From assembly GCA_963920705.1 (NCBI GenBank), contig OY987232.1, positions 18,668,442-18,732,441 on the forward strand: a stretch of DNA of 64,000 nucleotides, read 5' to 3'. The first letter of the stretch is position 1; each line of letters begins with the position of its first letter. Shown here in pieces: positions 14,401-26,400 of the stretch. The stretch is from Odiellus spinosus (Eukaryota; Arthropoda; Arachnida; Opiliones; Phalangiidae). The notes under the pieces are model-generated. The model ran no database searches, was not told the DNA's origin, and saw nothing but the letters and a program-made list of their open reading frames with translations. The position numbers and the translations under genes were made by a program.

Positions 14401-17400
14401 ATAATAGGCTTAGCTGGATTCGTGGAAAATAGGCTTAGCTGGATTCGTGGAAAATAGGCTTAGCTGGATTCGTGGAAAATAGGCTTAGCTGGATTCGTGG
14501 AAAATAGGCTTAGCTGGATTCGTGGAAAATAGGCTTAGCTGGATTCGTGGAAAATAGGCTTAGCTCGATTGTTTAATAATAGGCTTAGCTCTTATTCGTG
14601 GAAAATAGGCTTAGCTTAATTTAGTGATGAATATTATTACATAGATTATAATCCACACTAAGGTTGAAATTTGTTTTAAATTGAAATGGAAGTAAATTAT
14701 TATGTTTTCATCGTGCTAAGTTAGTATTTGGGTGATAATAACCCGTTACAACATTCGTAACTTTTAAATTTTAAGGTCAAATTGATGTCTAATTTTCATG
14801 ATTATTTTCTTTATTGCTTAGAATGTGCCAATTCAAGGGCCAGTAGGAGATCCCAGTATTAAGAGACCACCTTATATGAGTCCTGGAGGACCTCAAGGTG
14901 GTTCCGTTAACACGCCTCCCACTCAAGGCGCTCCGTCTCCAGCATCATCACCACAAATAGGCCAGTTTGGTCAACCTCCTCAACAGTATCCTCAGAGGCA
15001 GTACTCTCAACAGCAACATAGAGGACCACACAATCAGAACTATCCAACTCCACAGGTAAAAACAAAATTACTTTGTTTACCCAGGACTCCTACATGACCT
15101 GGAAAGGTCAGGGAATTTGGAAATTGGCCCAAAAGGTCAGGGAAGAGTCAGGTAATTTGGAAATTGGCCCAAAAGGTCGGGGAAGAGTCAGGGAATTTCG
15201 AAATTGGCCCAAAAGGTCAGGGAAGAGTCAGGGAATTTGGAAATTGGCCCAAAAGGTCAGGGAAAAGTCAGGGAATTTGGAAATTGGCCCAAAAGGTCAG
15301 GGAAAAGTCAGGTAATTTGGAAATTGGCCCAACTGGTCAGGAAATTGACCCAAAAGGTCAGGGAATTTGGAAATTGACCCAAAAGGTCAGGGAAAAATCA
15401 GGGCATTTTAATTTTAACTAATTAGACAAATTTATGTTTAAATTTGTGTTTTTATTGATATTATTTTTTTAATTAAGTGTTTGTTTTTTAATAATTTCTA
15501 TCAGATGAGTGGATCTCCTTACGGGATGCATGGAACCGGTGCTAGTAGTGGAGCTTCCAGCGCATCCCAATCGGGGAATAACTACGAACATCAGCGCTCT
15601 CAAGCAAATCAACCGCAATCGCATCAACAAAACTTCCAGCAAACTTCTGGAAACAACCAAAGTCCTCAAGTGAGTACTATTTTGATTTTTTTACCGGGAT
15701 TCGTAAGTTAATATTTTGGGTATTGGTGATTCGTAACCGTAATTTTAATAATTTGAACATGGGCATTTTTGGTATGAACTGAATATTAGTTTGTTTCGCG
15801 CAATATCGATATGAATCGGTATTTGTTCGTACGCAATATTAGTCTCCTAGGGCCATAAATTTCTTTCGTACTTAATTTTTTAATCACGGTGATTTTTAAA
15901 TACCGTGAAACTATTTTATATTAACTTCGGAATAGAAAAGAACCCATTTTGTTATAGATGCTAAGCCTTAACTTTGCAGACGACGAAAGGTCACTGGTTG
16001 TAACGAAAAAAGTAGCTTTTCGTTATAACCAGAGTTCTTCCGATAAAGCTAAGCTTAAAAAATTTCGTCTGCATTACATTTTGACTCCAATTTTGTTATA
16101 TCTAGTTAGATAGGCCTAGTTTTAGCAGACGAACTTTGGTTATAACGAAATATCGCTTATAACGTACCATTTTGATTCCTATTTTGTTATATCCAGTTAC
16201 ATATAGGCTTAGTTTTATCAAGAAAAGCTTTGGTTATCACGAAATTTGCCTAATTCTAGGCTTTTTCGTTATAACCAGTAACCTAGAGTTAGGCTTAGAT
16301 TTTAGCAGACGAACTCTGGTTATAACGAAAAAGTTAAAGTTCACTTTTCGATATGATCAGTGACTTTAATCAAGGAGGATTAGACAAGGAGAGGAAATGT
16401 GGGGCTGCGTTGAGTTAGAGAGAGAAGAGCCAACCTCCCACTCGGGTGGAAAGGGGGGATAGGAAATTCTCGAGGTAAACTGTTGTCACGTGGTCGCTAG
16501 CTAGCGCGTCTCATAAAGGATTCGTTTTACCCACGCGACAACATTTTACGACGAAACGTCTCTACCCCCGTTCTCCCAGAGTGGGAGTTTAGGCCGACGC
16601 AGTAGGAACCGCGCCGTCCTCACATTTCTTCTCCTTGTCTAATCCTCCTTGCTTTAATCAAACACTTTGTCATCTATTGTTTCGTCTGCTAAGCCAAGGC
16701 GTAGCAGCTATAACGAAATACCTATATAGCGAAATATATTATAGCTAAGAATTTACATAAATAGGCCGTATAAAAAAATTACTGTGAATATAAAAATAGG
16801 TATTTAATAATCGACATCTTTGAAACAAAAGTTTCCGCTCATATTACGTCATCATGGGGTCTTCATTTATAAAAACTTACCTTTCATCGTAAAGTTCTAT
16901 ATTCAAATTACCTCATCAATCCTAAAAGAAAATGAATCTATATCAGGGAATTTGTCAAAAATATCAGGAAAATATCTGGGAAATTCTTTATAAACATGAC
17001 ATAAATCAGGAAAATTTATTTTGTTTCGGGTATTTCATTGAAACTCTGTCAGAACTACCTCAATCAGATGCATTCATTGTATTTATAGTGGTTTTAAAAA
17101 TCAACATATACATTCATATAAAGGGGTTTTAATTAGTCCTATTCCTACTTTAATTAATTCTAATTAATTAGCGACTGTTTTTCAATTGTGGGAAATTGGA
17201 AAATGGTTTCTACATGGCTAGGCATAACCGAATCATATCTACAACAATTATTCCAACTCACACATTCTTAGAAATGGGTTTTAATTAGTCTTATTCCTAC
17301 TTTAATTAATTACAATTAATTAGCGACTGTTTTTCAATTGTTGGGATTGGAAAATGGTTTCTACATTACTAGTCTTAACCGAATCACACCTACAACAATT

Positions 17401-20400
17401 ATTCCAACTCACACATTCTTAGAAATGGGTTTTAATTAGTCTTATTCCTATTTTAATTAATTCCAATTAATTAGTGACTGTTTTTCAATTGTGGGAGATT
17501 GGAAAATGGTGTCTACATTGCTTGTCTTAACCAACTGTTACTTGTAGTTTCCGGTGTCAACAACAACAAAATATGATAAGGGGGGGTTTTTAGATGTTCT
17601 CCTTGATTGTACATTTCAAAATATTTATACTTAACTAATGTCTTATCACAAATTCTTCGCTATATGTCATTGATTACAAATTTGTAGTTAACTCAAATGA
17701 AATTTCACTATGGGAATACTTGAAATGAACCTACTACGATAAGAATTGTTGATAAGAAATATTTTAAATGCTTGTACGTTAATTTGTTTGGATTATGTTC
17801 AGCCCATTCAGTAAATTGTTTAGGAAACAATGCAATTATAGGTTAGGTTAGTTTAGTTTCTAAACCTGGAATTATGGGGGAAATTTATTGGCAAAACTTG
17901 GAATTATGGGGGAAATTTATTGGCAAAACTTGGAATTATGGGGGAAATTTATTGGCAAAACTTGGAATTATGGGGGAAATTTATTGAAAAAACTTGGAAT
18001 TATGGGGTAAATTTATTGGGAAAACCTGGAAATAGGGGGAAATTTATTGGAAAAACCTGGAAATAGTGGGAAATTTATTGGAAAAACCTGGAAATATGGG
18101 GAAATTTATTGGAAAAACCTGGAAATGGGGGAAATGTATTGGAAAATCCTGGAAATAGGGGGAAATTTATTGGAAAATCCTGGAAATAGGGGAAAATTCG
18201 TTGGCAAAACCTGAAAATAGGGGGAAATTCATTGGCAAAACATGGAAATATGTGGGAAGTCCATTTGCAAAACATAGAAATATGTGGGAAATTGTCAAAA
18301 CCTGGATATATGGAGGAAATTTATTAGCAAAACCTGAAAATAGGGGGAAATTCATTGGCAAAACATGGAAATATGTGGGAAGTCCATTTGCAAAACATAG
18401 AAATATGTGGGAAATTGTCAAAACCTGGATATATGGAGGAAATTTATTGGCAAAACCTGAAAATAGAGGGAAATTCATTTGCAAAACCTGAAAATAGAGG
18501 GAAATTCATTTGCAAAACATGGAAATAGAGGCAAATTTATTGTCAAAACCTGAAAATAGGGGGAAATTCATTGGCAAACCCTGAAAATAGGGGAAAATTC
18601 ATTGACAAAACATGGAAATATGTGGGAAATTCATTTGCAAAACATGGAAATAGTAGATAAATAGGTATTCTAAATTTTTAATCCTATTTTACACTTATAA
18701 GATGATCCAAATAATATTGAAAATATATGTAATATCCTCGTAACTGAAATATACTTCGATTCCTCGATAGAGATTTTATTATCAAAAACTAAAATTCGCG
18801 CGTTTTTTCGTGGTTGGTTGTTAAAAAAATGATTACATTGACTCCCCCCTGCTTCCCCTGTTTATGATAAAATGAAAAAGAGTAGGAGGAGACGCCTGAA
18901 GAGGGGGTTAGCTGTCATATCCTCTACCAATTAACCAAAATGCCTCGAATATACCTCGGGGTCTTTCCGGATCCAATTACTCTGGCGCTTACGTCATATT
19001 TTCTAGACCCGTTTTCGTTTCTATATCTCTTTGGCCTGGCTTTAATATCGCGTTTTCTACTTTTCTCTCTAGCACATAGCTTTTATTCGGACGCGAAGGT
19101 AGAAAAACAAAAAAAAATTGCTAAGCCTTGGTTCTAGCGAACTACCTTCTGAATCTTTTACCTCCAGCCAGTTTTCCCGCCGTTTTCATTGTGCTTAATG
19201 CCTGTTTTAGATCTTTTCGTAATTTCAAGTTTTATTGTTTTGGCGGGAAAGTTTTACTCCATTCTTTGTTCGTCGGAAGGTTTATCATCGGTTGTAAAAT
19301 ATTTAATTGACAAAGTTAATAGTGAAAAATACTTAAATAGTTAATTATAATTACTCTTTAGTTAAAAAAAAAGGTTCTTAGTAAATTTTTAATCTTTTAA
19401 TGATGTAATTTTGATATTAGCACTAAAACTCTACATAAGTTTGGGGAAATTAAGATGATTATGGGCTAATTAGGACCCCCTGGGAACTTCTGAAAAATTA
19501 TTTAGATGCTGTTTTTCAATTGTGGGGATTGGAAAATGGTTTCTACATTGATATTCTTAACCGCGAATCATATTTGCAACATTTATTCCAACTCACACAT
19601 TCTTAAAAAGGTGGGTTTTAATTAGTCTTAATCCTACTTTGATTAATTATAATTAATTAGTGACTGTTTTTCAATTGTGGGAAATTGGAAAATGGTTTCT
19701 ACATTCATAGTCTTAACTGAATCATATCTACAACAATTATTCCAAAACACATACCTAGTTTTAGGCCATTTTTGGAGCTTTATTGCTTCCAGCAAAACTA
19801 TCTAATGTGTAGAGGCCTTAAATAAATAGCTTCGCCTTTAGATGTTCGAGCGAATTAACTTTAAGTCGTATATTTAATTGTAGTGTAAATTATATTTAAT
19901 TTCCGTGAAAATCATCAAGTAGAGCTAAAGCGGCAAAGGGAACCATTTCAATAAGATTTTCTCAAAATTAATGGCTTTTAAAATAACTTTCAAAGGTCAA
20001 GTCTAGCTCAAAATATTTTTTTTAACGAAAACTATCATAATTTGGAGCTAAAAATATAATTTATTTTCGGAATCACCACGTCAGAAAATTTTAAACACCA
20101 AAAACATGTCTAAAAAAATGGTGAAAAAATTCTGGAATAGGTTTTTTAATACTCTTTACAATTCCTAGACCTTTTAGGAAATTTTCCAAATTCCCTGACC
20201 TTTTGTGTCAATTTCCAAATTCCCTGATTTTTCCTGGTTTTCCAGGTCGTTTCTCTTTAAATTTGTTAGATAAATTTTATCTAGAACTCTTGAGATTTAA
20301 TATCTAGCTGAATAACAATACCTGGCTTTCAAAAGCATCCTCTAACGGCAAATTAACAAGCCTGAAATCGTGCTTTTGTTTTTACCACACTTTACCTTTG

Positions 20401-23400
20401 ATAAATATTCCAGTCGCGTGGCATGGACTATAAAGACACAATCATTATGATTCAGGGCCTCTTTTCCACCCCCATTCATCCCCCGGCAAACTTCTAATTG
20501 AATGTTTAAAATTCCTCTGACAACCGAGTTGTTCGTGAAAAACGGTAAATAACGCCACGCTGTTCGGGCAAAATGATATTATTACGCCTATCAACGCTCA
20601 TTATGACGGGAATACCTGTTGGGTATTTGACTGTGATAGATTTCAAATCTCAAATTTAACGACCGTTTAACTTGGCTCTAACCATTGCAAGTAGAGCTCG
20701 GAATCGGATCGATCCATTATCTTCCGTTATTCGTATATTTTTAGATATTTTATTTTCGGATAAAATTGTAACTAAAACAATGAAATTTCTATATTCGTAT
20801 AATTGTTAAATGGTTTACCCGAAGATAAGCCTTCGCCGCTTTATCTATCTACAAATTACTCGTTTTCAAACGTATAACGATGGATAAGAAACATTGACGT
20901 TTCCAGAATTAGTCGAAATTATAAGAAACAATATTTCAAATTGACTTTTAATTCGAAGAATAGAAATAAAACGATAAGATTTTAAATCATCTTTTTATTC
21001 GTTATTTTTCACGGAAAATAAATTTTGAATTAAATTTTTATCCTCGCGTATAACGCGGATAATATTCTAAGATAAGGCGGCCATTTTTGGATAAAAACGG
21101 ATATGGATTATGTTTTTTTTTACTTTATCTTCGAATAAGTTAACTCGAATTGCAAATAGTCTATTTTTAATCAAACGGATAATTAGAATTTAGTAGATTT
21201 TATCCAAATAATAAAAATTATACGAATTCCGAGCTCTATTTTATGAAAAAACTTGGTCACTTTAACATTTGGACATTCTATGATTTTGATTAGCTTATCT
21301 TTATATTTAAATGCTCCTACTTAAGGTACCTTTATCCTTATGGTTTTGTTGCTCTCTAAGCCTTTGCTTGGTAGTAACAACCTGAAACAATAAATTTGCG
21401 TGCGTTTTGAACGAGCATTTGATTGTCTCTTTCCGTCCGTGAATAATTTGAAAATAAACACACGATTTGGCTTAAGCCAAAGTTTCTCCATTCAAAATTT
21501 GAATTCTAATTTATTCTTTATATGGACAGGGTGTTTATAAAAGATCTCTAAATAAGCGGGCTTCGTACACGACCTGGATTACCCGAAAAAGACCCAAAAG
21601 GTCTGGGAAAAGTCAGTGAATTTGGAAATTATCACAAAGGGTCAGGGAAAAGTCAGGGAATTTGGAAATTAGCCCAAATTGTTAGGGAAAAGTAAGGGAA
21701 TTTGGAAATTGACCCCAAAGGTCAGGGAAAAGTCAGGGAATTTGGAAATTAGCCCCTGAAGGTCAGGGAAAAGTCAGGGAATTTGGAAATTGACCCCATA
21801 AGGTTAGATAGAAGTCAGGAAATTCGGAAATTGGTCCCAAAAGGTGAAGGAATTTGGAATTTGGCGATAAAGTTCATGGAAAAGTCTGTGAATTTGGAAA
21901 TTGGTCCAAAAGGTCATGTAAAAGTCAGGGAATTTCGAAATTAGCCCAGAATGTTAGGGAAAAGTCAGGGAATTTTGAAATTGACCCCAAAAGGTTAGGG
22001 AGAAGTCGGGAAATTTGGAATTTGGTCCAAAAGGTCATGGAAAAGTTTGTGAATTTGGAAATTGGTCCAAAAGGTCATGTAAAAATCAGGGAATTTCGAA
22101 ATTAGCTCAAAATGTTAGGGAAAAGTCAGGGAATTTGGAAATTGATCCCATAAGGTTAGAAAGAAGTCAGGAAATTCGGAAATTGGTCCCAAAAGGTCAA
22201 GGAATTTTGAATTTGGCCCAAAAGGTCATGGAAAAGTCTGTGAATTTGGAAATTGGTCCAAAAGGTCATGTAAAAGTCAGGTAATTTCGAAATTAGCCCA
22301 AAAGGTTAGGGAGAAGTCGGGAAATATGGAAATTGACCTCAATAGGTCAGGGAATTTGGAAATTGTCCTAAAAGTTCATGGTAAAATCAGGGGATTTGGA
22401 AATTGGCCCCAAAAGGTCGGGGAATTTGTAAATTGCCCCAAAAGGTCATGGAAAAATCAGTGGATTTGTAAATAGGCCCCTTAAAGGTCAGGGAAAAGTC
22501 AGGGAATTTGGAAATTGGCCCCTAAAGGTCAGGGAAAAGTGTGGTAATTTGTAAATTGCTTCAAAAAGTTCAGGGAATTTGGAAATTAGCCCTCTTTGAT
22601 GCTAAGATTCGATTCATAGATATTCTAAATACCCTGTATATTTTGAATTTGCTCAGTTCTTACTAACGACTTTCGGAATATACATTTTTGAGAGAAAAGA
22701 GACGTTAATCGAGTAATAAAATATCTAATTAATTATTCATCACGTGAGTTGTACCTCCCTGTTTCGCAGTCGGGGGTTAAAAGAGCCGGTATCTCCACAG
22801 ATTTATAAATTTTCATAGTCTAATTAATATATCCAAATGATTTAATGATAGAATCATAGAATAAGTAGAAGGTATTTATTTTCCATTTTTCTTAATCCTG
22901 ATTTTTGTTTTCTTTCTAAAAGGAAATGTTCCTAAAGGGTGAATGCAGCCTAAACACAAGTTATTTTTAATCGATTCCTTATCGTTTAAATAGGCCTAAT
23001 ATATTAGTAAACAAAACTTACAAACAAATATTAACACTAGAAATAAATTTAAAAATAAACCCTGAAAAAAGGCTTAGCTTTTTGATCTCAGTTTAGAGCT
23101 CGGAATTATCTTCCGTTATTCGTATATTTTCAGATATTTTATTTTCGGATAAAATTGTAACTAAAACAATGAAATATCTACATTAGTATAATTGTTAAAT
23201 GGTTTATCCGAAGATAAGCCTTCGCCGCTTTATCTATCTACAAATTACTCGTTTTCAAACGTATAACGATGGATAAGAAACATTGGCGTTTCCAGAATTA
23301 GTCGAAAATATAAGAAACAATATTTCAAATTGACTTTTAATTCGAAGAATAGAAATAAAACGATAAGATTTTAAATCATCTTTTTATTCGTTATTTTTCA

Positions 23401-26400
23401 GGGAAAATAAATTTTGAATTAAATTTTTATCCGAACGTATAACGCGGATAATATTCTAAGATAAGGCGGCCATTTTTGGATAAAAACGGATATGGATTAT
23501 GTTTTTTACTTTATCTTCGAATAAGTTAACTCGAATGAAAAATAGTCTATTTTTAATCAAACGGATAATCAGAATTTAGTAGATTTTATCCAATTAATAA
23601 AAATTATACGAATTCCGAGCTCTATCGATAAAAAATCACTTGTTGTTGGGTTGAATGTCTATTTTATTACCAATAGGTGTCTGAATGATACTGTTGTGAA
23701 TGTATGTGTTATGTAAAAGCGAGTTGTTTCTTTTGATGATCAACTAGTAGTTTTATCCTCGGGCCGCGACCTAGTGTCAAAAGAAGAAAAGATAGAGGGA
23801 ATTGGTATGAATACTATCCTTTGGAATCATTCTGTGGGTTGAGGAGGGAAATAAAAAAGAAAACAAGATGGATAATACCAGAAGTAGATGAAACCCTCCT
23901 TTGAAGTCTACTACTCTAATGTTTCATATAGCGCTCCTCTCTGTATGGGTAAAATTCCCAATTTTACGAGATCGGAGGGGTCCTACTTCATACCCCCCTG
24001 TCTACGGAAAATTGGAAATTCTCTCTCTCCACAAACGACGACGTTTTTTTGACGAACTCCGAGGCTGCTAGAGATATTCGCTCGACGAACTCCCGCTCCG
24101 AAAACATCTACCGTTAGGAGGCGTACGAATCGCGCTTTTTGAAACTAACCCATACAGAGAGGGGTAGACAAGACCCGGGAGTAATAGACTTCAAAGGAGG
24201 GTTTCATCGGCTTCTGATAATACCCATAATATAAACCCAAACTCATCATCTTAGTCAGAGAATTTAGAAATACAGCCCATGAATTGTGGGAGGAAAAGCC
24301 AGAATTCTGAAATATTTGTGTTATAGGAAGTATGCAGTTTGTATCATTTGTTTTATTAGTCCATTCCTTAACGTTTAAATATACTTAATCTACTTAGTTA
24401 ATTAATTATTTAACACGAAAACCATTTTTTACCTTAACCCTAAAATTAGGCTTAACTAGGATCATTGGACAGGTTTGCCACAGGTCAGGAAAACAGGGAA
24501 AAGTCAGGGAATTTGAAAATGAACCATGAAAGTCGGGGAATTTTAAGATATTTTAAAAAGTCCGGGAATTTTAAAGATCTTTCGAGAAGCCAGGAAATTA
24601 CGATCATTATCCGCGGAAAAGATTCTCAGCTGACGGCGTGTCAGTTGTATAGATTAGAACAAAGATACGCCAGCAGTTTGGCCAACGCGATTATATAAAA
24701 CAATAAAAGCTTAAAAATTGGGTAGTATTAGTTGAAACGGTCAGGGAAAATCGTTGGAAAAGTTCAAGGAAAAATCTGTAAAAGTCAGGGAATTTGAATC
24801 TGAAAAAACCGTGGCAACCCTGTAACTTATCTTAATTCAACAACAAGTGTAAATAAAACCCCAGTATGTTTTGGGTAGACCTAAACTGATTCCCTCCTGT
24901 TCCGGTATGTCTTCGTCTGCTCTGTCGCTTCCGTATGGATGCTGGAAACTTGTAATAGGATGGGGTTTGAGGGGTGGGGGTAGATCTATTTCTACTCGAT
25001 CTGAATTTTCTCGGTGGTCTTGATAAACGAGGTGACTGGGAGATTGTGTCAAAAGGTGGGGTGAAGGTTGGTGTTTGGGGAAAGCCCTCAAAAGCAGCGA
25101 CGATTACGAAAAATACCTTCAGTACTTAACTTTAGTTGGTAGACGCCCCTTCCGCCCTATAAAAGCTTTTGTTAACCTTGGATTCTTACATTTATGTAAG
25201 GTTTTTTTCTTTTTAATATTTACATAATATTCTGTTACAGTTAGAGTCGATAACCTATTCTATTTTGGGGTTTGCATATTTTTTTTAAAGGGAAACTTGG
25301 AGATAAATAATGAATAGATTTTAGTAAATATAAAATCCGACCAATCATATTATTTCAGCCTTCAACAGTATTGTTAATGTCTTAATATTAAAATAATAGG
25401 CCATTTTGATGCCTAAGATCTTGGATAGGGTTGCCTCAGGTCAGGGGAAACAGGGAAAAGTCAGGGAATTTGAAAATGAACCAATAAAGTCAAGGAATTT
25501 TAGGGTATTTTAAAAGAATAGGCCATTTTGATGCCTAAGATCTTGAACAGGGTTGCCTCGGGTCAGGGGAAACAGGGAAAAGTCAGGGAATTTGAAAATG
25601 AACCAAAAAAGTCTGGGAATTTTAAGATATTTTAAAAAGTCAGGGAATTTAAAGATCTTTCAAGAAGCCAGAAAATTAGAATCATTATCTGTAGAAAAGA
25701 TTCTCAGCTGACGGTGTGTCAGTTGTATAGATTAGAACAAAGATACGCCTGCAGTTTGGCCAACGCTATTATATAAAAAATAAAAGGTTAAAATTGGGTA
25801 GTATTAGCCGAAATGGTCAGGGAAAATCGTTGGAAAAGGTCAGGGGAAAACCTGGAAAAGTCAGGGAATTTTAAGATATTTTAAAAAGTCAGGAAATTTT
25901 AAGATATTTTAAAAAGTCAGGGAATTTAAAGATCTTTCAAGAAGCCAGGAAATTACAATCATTATCTGTAGAAAAGATTCTCAGCTGACGGTGTGTCAGT
26001 TGTATAGATTAGAACAAAGATACGCCTGCAGTTTGGCCAACGCTATTATATAAAAAATAAAAGGTTAAAAATTGGGTAGTATTAGCCGAAATAGTCGGGG
26101 AAAATCGTTGGAAAAGGTCAGGGAAAAACCTGGAAAAGTCAGGGAATTTGAATCTGAAAAAACTGTGCCAACCCAATAAGAAATTCTACCTAAAAAACCT
26201 GGGAAAAAATCAGGGAATTTAGAAATTGACCCAAAAGGTCAGGGAATTTGAAAATTAACCCAAAAAAGGTCCAGGTCAGGGAAAAACCTGGAAAAGTCAT
26301 GGAATTTGAAATTGAAAAAACTGTGACAACCCTGCCATATCTTGAAGGCTGATAATAATATGATGGGCCCGATTTTATATTTACTAAAATTCAAATTTTA

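Larger units (their letters stand above)
11449..14821 (+). other. ARID1 intron 1
   Basis: This 3.4-kb intron carries a GTCAGGG-type repeat field with a 51-bp tandem core (12890-13500) and a 25-bp minisatellite (14278-14620). Between them it is AT-rich with no coding signal that I can support. Confidence 0.8.

Noticed and set aside
18075-18491. Three overlapping ORFs with repeated peptide blocks
   Set aside because: They follow the ~31-bp minisatellite and its 123-bp higher-order unit; no start context, splice sites or family match.
21854-22284. Two repeated ORFs of 83-89 codons
   Set aside because: They lie wholly in the GTCAGGG minisatellite and mirror its period.
24837-25091. 84-codon minus-strand ORF with a Pro/His-rich N-terminal half
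   Set aside because: The peptide looks somewhat protein-like (ending [15 protein letters not shown]), but the frame is closed just upstream, there is no ATG, no convincing splice context, and I recognise no family.
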